Origin: Geosiphon pyriformis
Taxonomy: Eukaryota; Glomeromycota; Glomeromycetes; Archaeosporales; Geosiphonaceae
Assembly (NCBI GenBank): GCA_016748015.1
Contig: JAAOMT010000664.1
Coordinates: 847,945-911,944, forward strand
Direction: 5' to 3'
Length of the DNA stretch: 64,000 nt
In this document: one piece after another, positions 33,617 through 46,883 of the stretch
Position numbering within the stretch: the first letter of the stretch is position 1
Layout: each line of letters opens with the position of its first letter
Position numbers and translations under genes: made by a program
Notes under the pieces: generated by a model
What the model was told of the DNA's origin: nothing
Databases searched by the model: none
Seen by the model: the letters and a program-made list of their open reading frames with translations, nothing else

Positions 33617-34566
33617 TGTTACAAATAATTATTTGGAGTGTTGAAACAAATAACAAACTTGTAACTTGGTGCTTAATAATTGGTAATATTGATAATTTTT
33701 AAAGGTTTTGGAGTCTGAAGATTTTAGAGTCTGAAGATTTTAGAGTCTAAAGATTTTGAAGTTTGAAGGTTTTGGTTAAGTTTTTTGTATAATAAACAGA
33801 GATTTAATTAATAGTTTTTTTCATGAATTTTTTTTTCAGCATAATAACCAGTTTAATTTAATAGTTGTGTTTTTTTAGTAAGCTATTTTTAAATTTTTAC
33901 TCTTATTTTTGGGTTTTTTATTAGGCTATCCTTAATATTAAATACTTAATACTTAATTATTTTAATCAATTAATAAACAACAAAAAATAAAAAAAATAAA
34001 AGAAAATAAAAAATTAGTATTTTGTTAATAGCTGTAATTAAGAGCTATTAGTTCAGTATGATTAAGTCTTAGATTCTATTAACATGAAGTATTGATAGTG
34101 TGAAGTTGATTAATATTTCTTAATTAAATAATGATAACATAAATTTAGGTAATAATTAATATTTTATTGATATGTGTTTTAATTCTACTTTAAGTAATAA
34201 AAACTACTTTTTAAAGGAAGAAGTATTGGATAATTAATGGTTTTAACTGATTTTTTTCAATTGATTCTGTCTTTTCTGTTTTTAATACTCTCATTATATA
34301 TACATATTTATTGTTATATAAGATCTCATATTTTCTTAAGCAATATGTTCTATTTTTTTTGACAATGTACTTATTATTAAGCAATATGTTATAATTTTCT
34401 AACAATGTGTTTATTGCTAAGCAGTATATCATAATTCACTAACAATATGCACATTGTTGAGTAATATATTATATTTCTAATATTGTGCTTACTTGCTATG
34501 TCCTATTTTCCTATTGGTCTATTTTTCTATTTGTTTTTTCTATTTTTTTTCTTTCTATAAGTAATA
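33617..34566 (-). repeat. 3' LTR of B1, with minisatellites
   Basis: 950 bp. It carries two tandem arrays absent or short in the partner LTR: about four 16-bp units (GAGTCTGAAGATTTTA) at 33,711-33,774 and about four ~41-bp units (each with a CAATATGTT-like start) at 34,341-34,500. These explain most of the length difference from the 773-bp 5' LTR. Confidence 0.85.
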
Positions 34567-35420
34567 TTATTTCTTCTTTTAATATTAAGCTCCATCAAAA
34601 TTTTCATTTTAAATTAAGTTTATTACTTCTCTTTTTAATACTGTTTGTTTAATTCTGTTCTTTATTTTTTCATATTAAGAGTTGTTTATTTTTTTCTACT
34701 GGTTAACAATTATTGTTTTTATTTCTTGGTGTAATAGTATTTCTGGATAATTTTGAAATATACTGTGTAGTCAGTAGATTGTTTTGATGTATAGTCTAGA
34801 ATTTGTCTTTTTTCTAATGAAATCTTTAATCTGTTGTACTATTTCTTAATTGAATATTCTTTTGGATTTATTAATATATAATTTTTGGATATTTAGCTTT
34901 TGTTCTAATTGATAATAATAATATGATATTGAAAGTTGTTTTATCTATAGCTTCTAATTTTTTTTAGTTAGTTTTTCTGTTAAAATTATTATTACTATTT
35001 TTTTAAAAATGTTTTTTACTTTTTCTATAACTTTATTTAATCAGTGTTTTGTTTGGTTTTGTAGTCACTAATAAGGAATAATTCTTGTTTTTTTTCTTTT
35101 TTGGTATTTTAATAGCAAATTGTTTAGTGATTAATAACAATTTCTATGTTTAATTGTTGTTGATTTATAGCTTAAAATAATTGTTAAGCCATTGTGTAAA
35201 TGTAGTTTGGAATTTTTATTTTTCTATTGTTGGTTTTGTCATGTATATTGTGTTTTTATATACTATTTTTGTAAATCAATTTAACATGTTTGTGTTAATA
35301 ATTATGATTGGTTTTAGATTTTATGAAATCTCATCTGATTGGACTAATATTTATTGTACTTCTAGTTGTAGAATATTATTAATAGATAATAATACTATAT
35401 TGTAATATGGTTTCAGTTGA
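34567..35420 (-). other. B1 spacer between integrase and 3' LTR
   Basis: AT-rich sequence with no recognised domain; the short frame at 35,181-35,405 on the other strand is not supported. Confidence 0.5.
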
Positions 35421-38030
35421 TTTTTATGTACTGCTTTAGCTAAGATTTTGTTGTTTTATCTTAAATTATAAGCTCTATTTTCTAGAATTTTTTCAATGTA
35501 AAATGGTTTGTTCTATTTAGAGTCGAATTTTCTACTTTATTGTTTTTCCACTTTAGTACAATATAAGAGTACTTTGTTTCCAATTCTAAATTTAACTGGT
35601 TTATTTGATAATTGATTATCATGTTGTTTTTTTTGTTTTGTTTGTAACTTTTGTATATTATCAGCTGTTATTTATCTTTTGTTTTCTAAAGTTTTTATTA
35701 AATTATATGTTTTTTTTAACAATGTTTTTTGGAAGTTGGCTTTTGTTATTGGTTCTGTTGGATATGTGTTAATATCTATTTTAATTAATAATGTTGCTGT
35801 TTTATTATACACAAGTTTAAATAGTATTGTTTTTATGGTATTTTGCTTTATTATCTAATAAGCAAATAATACTAATAATATAAATAAATTTTATTTGTCC
35901 TGGTTTTTTTGGCTGATCTTAGTTATTGCTTTACATAATATTCTGTTGAATCTTTCAACTAAGTCATTTGTTTGTGAATAATATAATAATAATAATAGTC
36001 TTTTGATTTCAAATTTTTGACTTAATTTTGTTAGTGTTCTGTTTACAAAGTAAATTTTTTGATCTAATAATAATTTTTTTGAGCATTCATGTTAAAAAAT
36101 CAAATTTTGGTATATGAATTTGGCTATGGATTTTGCATTTGCTCTTTGAATTGCTTTTGCTTTTGGTTATTTTGTAAGATAGTTCATGGCTATTACTATA
36201 TAACAATTGTCTCTGTTGGTTATTGTTAATGATCTAACTAAGTCAATTCCAATTCAATCAAATAGTTGTCTTATTTTAATTGGTCTTAGCAGTTTACTGG
36301 GTCTTATTTCTCTTTTTTTTTGACAAGCATTACAATTTTGAACATATTAGATAATATTTGGATATATGGATGACTAATAATATCTTTTTTTGGTTTTTTT
36401 TATGATTTTTTATTTATGAAAATATTCTGTTGTCAAATCTAAATACATATTAAACAATATTGTTTTTTTTTCTGGTTTTGTAATTACTCTAAGTAACTAA
36501 TTTGGATTTTTTTTTGTTTTTCTAATATAGTATATTTTGGTAAGTAATAAAATATTTTGATTGTTGTTTTATGTTGTTTTGTTTTTTTTGAGATAATTTT
36601 TTCTTGAACTATTGAGTATTAATATAATATTGGAGTTGTTGATATTTTTGTGTATTTATTTTTTGTTATATTTTTGGGTTGAAATGTTTTTAGATTTGTC
36701 TTATCTATGATAAACCATCAGCATTTTTTTTTTATAATATACAGTATAATTAAATAGTAATAGTTTTATTTTTTATTTTGCATAGCAATTATCTCTAAAT
36801 TTTTGCTTTTGGATTGATGTCAATTTTTTGTGATCAGTATATACATCAAACTTTTGACTTAAATATTCCTTCTATTTAATAACAACTCAATAGATAACTA
36901 AATATTCTAATGCTGGAGTTCTATAGTTCTTCTTAGCTGAACTTAAACTTTGGTTAACATATGCTACTAAATGTTTTTATCTATCTGCTCTTTTTTAGGA
37001 CAATTCAGTTCTTAATGTTTGACTGAATGCATCAATAGTAATAATAAATAGCTTGTTGTGATCTAAATAGATTAATACTAATGAATAAGCTTTCTTCTTA
37101 AGATATTAAAAGCTTTTTATTGGGTTTTAGTCTATTTATATTTAATATTCTTTGCTTGTAGCTAGTAGAATAGTTGAGCCAGTTTAGAAAAATTTTGGAT
37201 AAAGTAACAATAGTATTTAGCAAATCTCAAGAATGCTCTTAATTCTATCAAATTAGTTAGTACTAGAAAGTTTTTAACTATTTTAATTTTGTTTGGGTCT
37301 GTTTTGATGCTGTTTTTGCTTATAACATATTCCAAAAACTTGAATTTTGTTTTGCCAAAGAAGCATTTGGTTGTATTAACTTTAATCTAGCTTTTTTTAA
37401 TCTTTTTAACATCTGTTGAAAATAATAAAAATAATTGTTAAATGTTTTTGAAAATACATTGGTGTTATTTAAGTAGATAATTACTAATTCCTATAGTAGT
37501 TTAGTGTAAAAAATTTTCATAACTTATTAAAAAGTAGCTAAAGCATTGGTTAAACCAAATAACATAACATTAAATTCAAAATTTTCTTCTTTAGTAGTAA
37601 ATACTGTCTTTTTTTTGTTAGTTGAATTTATGGCTATTTGCCAGTAATCACTATCTAAATCTAATATTAAAAACCATGTTTTTTCTTCAAAAGCATTAAA
37701 TAATTTTTGGATCTATGGAATTGGATAGCTGTCTTCACAAATAATACTATTGAGCTTTTAGTAATTTACACAAAAGTGGATTTTTCTATTCTTTTTTTGG
37801 ATAAGTACTATTGGTAATAACTATGGGTTTATTGATAATTAAATTAACTTGTTGTTCAACATTCTGTTGATTTTTTGTCAAATAATTTCATCGCTAGTGG
37901 ATAGTGCTTAGTATATTTTTTGTTTAATTAATATTGTATTTTCCATTTTGATCTGGTGTTAAATAATGTTAGTTCTGCCAAATTTATTTTTACTGGCAAA
38001 GATGTCAATAAAGTTGTTGAATAGTATTTT
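35420..38030 (-). pseudogene. B1 RT, RNase H and integrase, broken
   Basis: On the minus strand the integrase C-terminal segment (35,430-35,650) matches A1 base by base in patches, for example around TCTAGAATTTT and AATGTAAAATGG. The integrase core follows (35,650-36,400), then RNase H (36,600-37,150) and RT (37,160-38,030). The RT catalytic box reads YLNN at 37,464-37,475 for YLDD. No frame longer than about 70 codons survives. Confidence 0.8.
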
Positions 38031-38379
38031 GAATTATATCTGTTAAAGTGGATCTAAATTTTTTAAGTTTATTTGTTTCAATTGTTTTTATTATAACAAA
38101 TAACATTTTTTTATTTGTAAATAGTTTGTGATATAATATTCACATATTCACAAAGCTGTGAAAAGTCTGGAATAGTAGTAAGTACTTGATTCTTAACTTT
38201 AGTGCTTAAATATTTGATAGTAGTTCTATTTGGTATTTCTATAAGATTTCTAATTGTGTTGTATATAGAAATCTTGATGTGTTTATTGTTTTTGGCTAGT
38301 ATATAGAGATTAATAATAGCAATTTTTCTTGATTTACAAATGTTTGTTTCAGCTTCAAAAATTTGGAGTTTATTTTTTA

Positions 38380-38919
38380 CTTTTTTTTCTATTACTATTA
38401 TATACTAGTTATATGATAAAATAAAAATTGATTAATAAGTAAAGATAATTTCTCTCTTATTAATTGTTTCTTCTTTTATTATATTAACTAGTATATCTAT
38501 TTTACTTATTAATTCAAATTTTTTTATCTTTCTTACTGTAATTCTTAACTTTTTTTTTGTTTTTATTAACACTAACTGAGCTATTTTAACCAAAGGCAGA
38601 AATATTGTCTGTGCTATCTTTTTATTTAGTTTAATTATGTATTTTTTTTCTGAGTTATTTTGTAGTATTACAATAATATTTTTTACATATCTTGTATCAA
38701 TTATTTTTTTTTAATATTAATTCTGTTTTTTGCTAAATTAGATCTAGAGACTAGTTGAATTATTGTTGTTGCTAAAATTTTCAGTGCTATTTTCAGATCT
38801 ATACTGGTGTGCAAATAAGATTCCAATATAATGGCAGTTTTTCCTGAATACCTGAGATTAAACTCTGTGTTAATATTATATGTGTGTTTTGGCGTAATAC
38901 TTTGATTATTATTGCTAAA
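38380..38919 (-). pseudogene. B1 dUTPase domain, broken
   Basis: The minus strand gives IDLKIALKILATTIIQLVSRSNLAKN, matching the region before and at dUTPase motif 2 (SRSSLA). NTEFNLRYSGK stands for motif 1. Motif 3 reads IDTRYVKNI once the frame is followed (DAGYVGNI expected), and a KIAQTI-like motif 4 follows. Motif 5 is very degraded. It shows that family B also carried a dUTPase in the same place. Confidence 0.75.
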
Positions 38920-39426
38920 CTATTTTAGTTTCTGCTCTATTGACAGATTTGGAAGTGTGATATATTGTTTGAGATTATAATCAAAATTTGAATTATTGTA
39001 ATTATTGTTGCTATTATGAACAGAGTTGGAACTGTTGTTGTCATTATTATTAGAGTTTAAATTACAATTAAATTTTGATTTTGATTCTGATGCATATTTG
39101 CTGATTGGTTTTTTTTCTTTGGAGATCAAATTGATCATGTATGATAGTGAATTATAAATAATATTACAATTATCACAATATTCAAAGTCATTAGAGATTA
39201 AACAATATTTACAGAGTCTTATATTTAACTGTTTCAAATACTGTTTTTGCTCTTTTTTAGTGGGTGCTAAGTCTTGATAGTGTTTATGGAATTGTTTTGA
39301 ATCATTTAGAATGTCAATAAATACATCTGGATTGGAAATAAGAATAATCTTGACAGGTTCTGGTGGGTTATTCTTAATTGCCAATATTTTACTGGACAAA
39401 GTGCTTTTAACTTTGGCACTTGTCAT
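38920..39426 (-). pseudogene. B1 zinc-ribbon segment before dUTPase (longest open piece)
   Basis: 168 codons are open. The segment has LCKYC-x8-YCDNC, matching LCKKC-x8-WCLEC of A1, then an Asn/Ser-rich linker of low complexity and LPNLSIEQKLK, which leads into the dUTPase after a stop. The orphan fragment at 9,302-9,437 is the same passage. The Asn-rich linker is partly an effect of A+T drift. Confidence 0.75.
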
Positions 39427-42400
39427 TTGTCAAATTTTGTCTTCATTATGTGAATAGTCATCTAAGCATAAGAGTGCTTAATTTTATGTAGCATTAAAAA
39501 ATGTTCTTCAACTTATTTAGTCACTTATTAGAATTATGTATTGACATAATATATTACATGTTTCTCTTTAACTAGGAATGTTATTCCATATTTTTTTATT
39601 AAATAGTGTTTCTCTATAAGTAAGACATGACTTGTTGTCCCATTTTTCTTGTTACTTAAGATAACTAAAGTATTTTCTATAACACAATTTACAGTAGTAA
39701 TAAGTGTGTGTCCAATAGTTTTTGTCTGACAAAATTTAAGTTCTCATAAAAGAAAGCTTTTTATTGCAGTCAGTATATCTTAGTAAAATATATAGTAAAT
39801 TTTTTTTGTGTTTATGAAGTAGAATTAATTTCAGCCACTGGTTATTTTTTTAATGGCTGTAATGGCTTTGGTTTTGTCTTTTTTTTTCCTTTCCTTTTAT
39901 TATTTCAAGAGAATATTAGTAGTAATTTGTTGTGCTTATTCTCAGTCCATAAAACTTAATTGGCTTTTCAGATAGGGTTTTTTTTTCTTTCAACTCAATC
40001 AATGGTTGCTTTTTTGAAAGAGCTTTAAAATGTTCACAGATAGTTAGTACTTAAGTTTGCTAACCATTTTAACTAAAATGTAGCTCTTGTATAGTCTAGT
40101 CAAATATGGCATTGGTTTTGAACAGCTAGTTGTTACCAATAAGAGCTAAGTACTGTATAGCTTCCATTATAAAAATTTTGATGAGTATTATAATGCTGTT
40201 GATTTTAAATAAAAAGTTGTCAATTTTTGCCAATAGAAATCTTAATGATTTTATCGACAGTAATAATTTTAGCACTGATAGCACAATTAACTTAGTAATC
40301 TAATTGGTTTATAAGTTGTCAAGTAATAATGCTGTCTGCTAAATTATTATTAAAAATAAGTTTGATAGATTGGCTATTGACTTTGGCATTAATATATATA
40401 GTAATAATTAATTTAGTGTTAAGAATAACTTTACTGAATAAAAGTGGCATTGTTGATTCTTCTATTTTGAAAAAAAATATGGTTGTGAGTGATTTGTTTT
40501 CTATAATAGTTGCTAGTAAAATGTTGTTAGTAAGTAGTGTTTTTGGGTTTTTCAAATAATTGGATAAATTGGGTTCTGAAGTAACCAGAAGACTTAAATA
40601 GTTTTGGAAATTTGGGTTTTAAGTATACTTACTTTCTGAACTCTATTAACATAATCCTAATAGCTAATTTAATAAACTAAGGATTAATTGATGCATTACT
40701 ATTGTCAATTTCCAATTCTGTTATATGTGCATAATTTTCAGTTTTTGGTTGCCAGTTGACATTTGAACTAGATTTTGGAGTGGTATTTGAATTGGTGGTG
40801 GTTGATAGATAATTTGTGACTGTAGTTAATAAATAACTAGTGCTGAATTTTGATATACTAGAGGTAAATATATTGATTGTTGTGTTATTAGAATGTAATA
40901 AAGTTGATATTATTCCTGATTCTGGATATAGTTCAGAGTTTGAAACTAGCAATTAGGGTTTCAATATTGATTTTTCAATTATTGGTTATTTAATCTTATA
41001 TGGCAGTCTAATTTTAAGAGTTTTTGTTTACTACAATAATAGCAAATATACATTTTTTGCTGTTATAATTGATTGGTTAATAAGAATAATAGATGTAATT
41101 GATTCTGAAAACAATTGAAGTTTCCTTGATTGTTACAGTATTATAGTAATTAATAAATTGCCTAATTGTTAGTTAAGTATCTTTTAATTTTCTGATTAAT
41201 AACTTTATCAAATTGTTTTAATTTGGTATTTAATTCAGATAATCTATTCATTATTAAGTTAACAGCTTGGGTATAATTGGCTTTAAGTTCAGCTGATTCA
41301 AAATCTTGGACATATGTGATTATATCTTAGAGAGTATTTAGATGTATTAGACATATTTGTTATAAAAGACTACTATATAATTCATAAATAAATTGATTTA
41401 GAATTTGTGCTGCTGTAAAATAGTCAGCTTGAATTGCTTAAATCTGATACAGATTTCTGTAAAAGCATCTTAAGTAAGTAGTAACTGCTTTTGTATTATC
41501 TTGTTTGATGGTAGTAAAGTTAGTTAATAGATGATTAATACTATTATAATTGTTAAAATATTAAAGAAATACAATTTTAAATACATTACAGATTTGTGGC
41601 TTGTTGATTAAGTTCTGATATCACAAGTTAGCAATATCCTATAAAAAGTAGGAAATAGCTCAAATAGCTTTGATATTGTCTCAGTTATTGGCTGTAATTG
41701 TCTTGACAATATTGTTTAACTATGCTTGAGCATTGTTTTTTTTACCAGTAAATTTCTCAAGTTTGGTAATAGATACATATGCTATTGGTGCTAATTGTTA
41801 TTGTTGTTAAGATTATTATTAAGATAGAGTAATTAGTGCATATGGTGGATTGATTATAATGACTGAAGATAAGTTTTACTGAATAATAGAAGTAAAATTT
41901 AGATTGTTTGGGTTTGTCAAAGTTTAACTAATCAGAGTTTGTATTTTCAGATTATTTGAGATTGAGTCTTAATTATTTTTTTTCTAATCACTGTCTTTCT
42001 TTTTTTTCTGAATTAGTATTTTCTTAATGACTAATAGATCTGAAATCTGGTTGAAATGATAGTAATCAAAATTTTAATAGTATTATTGGTTATGATTTGA
42101 ATTTTTCAAAGAAATTATTATAAGTTCTTAATAATTTGGCTTTTTCTTAATTATTTTAGAACAGAATTTGAGATAATAATATTTTTATAATTGATAATAA
42201 TAAAGATTCTGATGATATGTATATAGTATTTTCTAGTATATAATAATATAATAAATAAATAGATAAAATGATTTTTGGTTTTTTTCAAGTAAACAGTTGT
42301 ATTTTTCTTGGTGTTTTTGTTGGTGTTTGTAAATTTTCTGTTTGTAAAAGTAATAAAAAATTGCTATTGGGTCTAATTTCCAATTTCTCTGTTTATTTCT

Positions 42401-42700
42401 GTGATTAATAATATAAACAGATAGTTTGGTAGAAGTATGATGCTTTGGAATAATTTACTGTAAAAATGGTTGAAAGTGGCTTTTGGATCTTCTTAACTTT
42501 CCAAGTAGAATTTAATTTATTCATTAACATAGTAATTAAAAGCTAATTTTATTGGCCAATAGTTATTTGTTAATTTAAAGTAAGTTTGGTAATGTTAAAA
42601 TAAAAATTTCACAAATTCTAAATAATTTTCTCTTATAATTTCTTGATCTGTTACTTTTTCAGATAATTGCTGTTAATACTGGTTTTTTGTTAAATTATAT
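39427..42700 (-). pseudogene. B1 gag, zinc knuckle and protease, broken
   Basis: The protease is recognisable at 40,319-40,555 (IITIYINAKVNSQSIKLIFNNN, where the active-site D-S-G has become N-N-N). A CCHC-like knuckle with CYYC and a final C is at about 41,003-41,044, its His lost. Capsid sequence lies further upstream to about 42,660. The frame at 40,677-40,952 is the linker between knuckle and protease. All parts are interrupted by stops. Confidence 0.7.
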
Positions 42701-42718
42701 CTTATAAGGAGCATTAAA

Positions 42719-43491
42719 TGTTATAGGTAATTATTTAAAATATTGAAACAAATAACAAATCTGTAATTTGGTGCTTAATAGTTGGTAATATTGGTAATTT
42801 CTGAAGGTTTTGGAATCTAAAAGTTTTGGTTGAGTCTTTTGTATAATAGACAGAGATTTAATTAATGATTTCTTCTATGAATTTTTTTTTTCAATATGAT
42901 AACTGGTTTAATTTGGCAGTTATGTCTTTTTAGTAAGCTATTCTTAAATTTTTATCCTTATTTCTAAGTTTTTTACTAGGCTATTTTTAATGTTAAATAC
43001 TTAGCACTTAATTTTTTTAATTAATTAGTAAACAACAAAAAAATAAAATAAAAAAAAATAAAAAATTAATATTTTGTTAATAGCTATAATTAAGAGTTAT
43101 TGGTCCAGTGTGATTAAGTCTTGAATTCTATTAACATAAAGTATTAATAATGTAAAATTAATTAATATTTTTTAATCAAATAATGATAATATGAATTTAG
43201 ATAATAATTAATATTTTATTAATATGTGTTTTAATTCTATTTCAAGTGGTAGAAAACTATTTTTTGAAGAAAAAAATATTAGATAATTAATGGTTTTAAC
43301 TGATTTTTTTTAATTGATTCTGTTTTTAATACTTTTATCATATATACATATTTTTTGTTATATGAAATCTCACATTTTCTTGAATAATATGCTTTATTTT
43401 CTTTGACAATATCCTTACTTGCTAAGTTTTATTCTATTATTGGTCTATTTTTCTATCTGTTTTCTTATTTGTACTTTTTTTATAAGTAATA
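42719..43491 (-). repeat. 5' LTR of B1
   Basis: 773 bp, pairing with 33,617-34,566. On the minus strand it is followed at once by TTTAATGCTCC, a mutated version of the TTTGGTGCTC primer-binding region of A1. Confidence 0.85.
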
Positions 43492-44745
43492 CTGTTATTA
43501 TTGTAAAATTCTAAAACATTAAAAACAAAACTGCCAACAAAAAAATAATTAATAGTATTTTTAATTATAGTAATTCTATTATTAACTTCTATTACCATCT
43601 TACTATTTATTAAAATTTCAACACTAAAACAATTACTATTAATCTGTTCTACAACCCATTCAACAATAATATTAATAACTATCAAGTTAATAATATTAAG
43701 TACTTGCCTAAAAATTGGATCAACAAAACCAATTCACTTTTCAAAACCAATTTATAATAAACAACAATAGATTTAATTTTAATAACCAATTAATTTTTTA
43801 AAATCTAACTCAACAAAAGCCTATATATTATTACACTTAGCCAAATTATCTCACATTGCCAGAAGAATCAGATTTTTAACAAATTGTATTTTTTGAAGAT
43901 AAAACTATAATACCAGAGCAAAATTCTTCTAGTAATACAATTTTATTAGTCATAATTATCCAAAATACCAATCTTTCAGATATATTTTCATCCAAATTTG
44001 AAGCAAATATATTATTCATTTTGCTTAACAATATAGTTATTACAAAACAAAAAACAATTACAGCTATGTACACAAAAGCCAAAGTTAAAAAAAAAACAAT
44101 TCAATTAATCTTAAACAATAGATTTATCAGAAGCATTATTACTTATTAGTTAATACAACAGCTACAATGAAACATCAACAAATCTGCCCAAACAGTCATT
44201 ATTACAACAGATGATATAAAGAAAACACCAATATAAAAAATTAACAATTTCTTATTTATAATTGATAGAATTACCATTTTAATTAAAGTTCTTATTATAA
44301 ATACTAATTTCTTGTCAGAAATAATTGGCTTTTTAAGGCCAATACTAATCTAGATTAGAAAATCTAGGAACTTAAAATCTTATATTAGTAATAATATACC
44401 AGAGTATTTAATACTTATGATACTTTTAACAAATAATTAGAAAAAGTTTCTGTGTTTGAATTTGAAAAAAAGAAAAAAAAACTGATTATTAAAACTTATA
44501 TGGTTCTTGAATCAACATTCAATTGAGCTGAAAAAACTGAACAAAAACTCTTTGAAAAAATTAGTAAATAAAACATCTCATATTCAAAACCAGAACTAAA
44601 AAAGCAATCATCTTATATTCCACTAAAATACCAAAATTACAACAAAAAGCTTTTATTTATAAAAGCTTGTATATTACTAGAAAAAAAATATAAGATGCAT
44701 ATTTGCTATTACTATAAAGTCTGCTACTGGGAATGATTTGAATAC
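43492..44745 (+). pseudogene. A2 gag end, protease and Cys-rich module (middle piece)
   Basis: A2 resumes here with the zinc-knuckle region (ACTGTTATTATTG), a Gln-rich linker matching A1 near 6,585 (CAACAAAACCAATTCAC), and the protease, whose active site reads LILNNR for LILDSG (about 44,105-44,125). The Cys-rich module follows, to 44,745. The opposite-strand frames at 43,437-43,685 and 43,876-44,082 are shadows. Confidence 0.75.
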
Positions 44746-45359
44746 TATTATTTATAAAAATTCAGGAATTTGTAATAAGAATAAAAAAGTAGTTAATTAG
44801 AAATAGACATAGTAAAAGAAAAATTTCAGAATTTCTTTTGAAGAATTACAGAATTCCAGGAATTTCAAGATTTCTTTTGAAAAATTACAAGATTTCAGAA
44901 ATTCCAGAATTTTTGGTTAGAAAAATTAAAAAAATTCAAGAAATTTCATATAATATTAATTATGTATATATAAAAAGAGCATTAGAAGCAAAAAAGACAG
45001 AATTCAATTTAGAATTAATACTTACAATTAATTAATTATCCAATATTTCTTCCTTTTAAAGATAGTTTTCTATAACTTGAAATAAAATTAAATTACATAT
45101 TAATAAAATATTTATTATTATCTGAATTTATATTATTATCATTTGATTAAAAAAATTAATTATTTTTACTTTATTAATACTTCATGTTAATAGAATCCAA
45201 TACTTAACCATACTGAACTAATAGTTTTTTTTTTTATTAACATTTAATAAGTAAGGTCTAAACATTATCTAGTACTATATATCAAAAAAATAATCTATAC
45301 TAAGTATGAATCATGCACTTTCTACACATGACCAGCCATTTGGGCCAATCAGAACATTA

Positions 45360-46220
45360 CTATGCATCTATATGAACAGACACTAATTTACCTATACCCA
45401 AAAAAAACAAACAAGATTTGCAAAAACCAAAACAAATGCCCAATGTCTCTGTGATGCCAAGCAATTTTACCACACCAGTAGAAAACCCCAAAGCCAAGTC
45501 CAGAACTGGTACAAGAGCTAAACTATCAAGTGGAATTAGGTTGGTTTTTTCCATATAGGTTTGATGCTTAACATAAACCAACCAAATATTATTTCTAAAG
45601 GCAAAACCAAAAGATCTCACAAACTTAACAACTTTTAAACCAGCAATTTTAAGATCATGGAAGATGGAAACCACCTCGCAAAGCCAATTATTAAACACAA
45701 AATCTTTATAAAGGACTATAAAGACTAAGAAATCAGAAGCACAAGATGACAACAGCTGCAACACACAAGAAGAGGAGTGTGAAAAGCCAGAAATTGTTCT
45801 CCAAGAAGCTGCATGAAAGTCTAATATGTGGAATTGAGCAGAATTGTCGACTTTGCAAAAAAACACATAATCCAAAGTCTTCACATTGCCACAATACAAA
45901 CAAAGCACACTAGAGTAATGTCTATTATAGAAATGCTTTCGAATTGCCACAGAAAGCTGATGATACAGAGTTTTCATAAAATAAGTACGAACTCCAGCCA
46001 AGAGTCTGTTAGTAAACCTGGTGGCCATATGCAAATCAGGATGCCAAAACAGTGAAGAGCAGGGCCAATCTACTTTAGAAAGCAAGCTACTTGCCAAAAG
46101 CTTAGAGCCAGAACCAACCTTCCAGTGTGCATGATATATAGAGTGACAAATATTATGAACAAAATGTCTGGAATTGCCAGAAACAACATTACTATCAGCA
46201 ACAATATAATGTTCATCCAA
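45360..46220 (-). pseudogene. LINE-1 C-terminal region
   Basis: 286 codons are open. The piece contains CLYCGNVKTLDYVFFC, a degraded CCHC zinc motif (His replaced by Tyr, CAT to TAT) preceded by KHFYNRHYSSVL, then a hydrophobic region ending GFCKSCLFF. The same arrangement is seen in LINE-2 (27,810-28,480) and LINE-4 (59,027-59,266). In LINEs with RNase H this part is thought to bind nucleic acid during integration. Confidence 0.82.
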
Positions 46221-46379
46221 GTGAAAAAGAAGACATCAATCAGAGAGAGATGCATCACCAGCAATCAGGTTAGCATGTTCATTCCTGGAAACACCAGAGT
46301 GACTTTTAATCTTGTGCCAATTAACACTTAAATTCCTACTTTTAACAATATTGACAATATGTCGGCACTCAATCCAACA

Positions 46380-46766
46380 CTAATTGTGGAAATCAGGACA
46401 CACAAGACCCAATTTAGTCTTACATACATTCAAAACAGATTGACTATCTGAAAACAAATAGACAGAACTAGATAGAAGAACACACTCTAAGGCCAATGCA
46501 ATAGCCTGCAATTCTGCCAGAGTAGATGACATTAAACCTGATATACCAATATTCAGACCCAAACCAATGTCCTCAAAAAAAGCAGCGGCACCAGCCTTAC
46601 AGCCAGCTGTGCCCAAATTCTTCAGAGATCCATCTGTATATACTGATATATCACTCAAACTTACACGAGAGAGATGGTCACGAACAGACACAAAATTATG
46701 AAATCTAAGAATGTTCAAAGAATCAATACCACCCAATACCAAAGGGCCAGTAGGAGTGGAATTCAC
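46380..46766 (-). pseudogene. LINE-1 RNase H domain
   Basis: 128 open codons with the RNase HI signature: SVYTDGSLKNLG (first Asp), STLAELQAIALALE (Glu) and LFSDSQSVLN (second Asp). The three acidic residues of the catalytic set seen here are intact. It degrades the RNA strand of the RNA/DNA hybrid. A stop separates it from the C-terminal region. Confidence 0.88.
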
Positions 46767-46883
46767 ACTATTGAGAAAAGCAGTAGCAAGCTTGAACCAC
46801 TCAGAAATGGGGCCACGGAGACTGAGTCTCTTCCACCACTTAAAGATGTGCCAATCAAATACAGCACCATGACAATCACAAAG

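Larger units (their letters stand above)
33617..43491 (-). mobile_element. Ty3/gypsy retrotransposon B1 with both LTRs
   Basis: A 9,875-bp element on the minus strand inserted in A2 gag, flanked by the 4-bp duplication CTGT (33,613-33,616 and 43,492-43,495). Its LTRs (33,617-34,566 and 42,719-43,491) begin TGTTA and end with TA where CA is expected. The internal part has gag, zinc knuckle, protease, zinc module, dUTPase, RT, RNase H and integrase in the same order as A1, but sequence divergence and a different LTR make it a separate family. It is heavily AT-mutated throughout, with no intact domain. Confidence 0.85.

Noticed and set aside
33600-43500. CRISPR-like or tandem gene array suggested by repeated blocks
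   Set aside because: The repeats are LTRs and LTR minisatellites without regular unique spacers.
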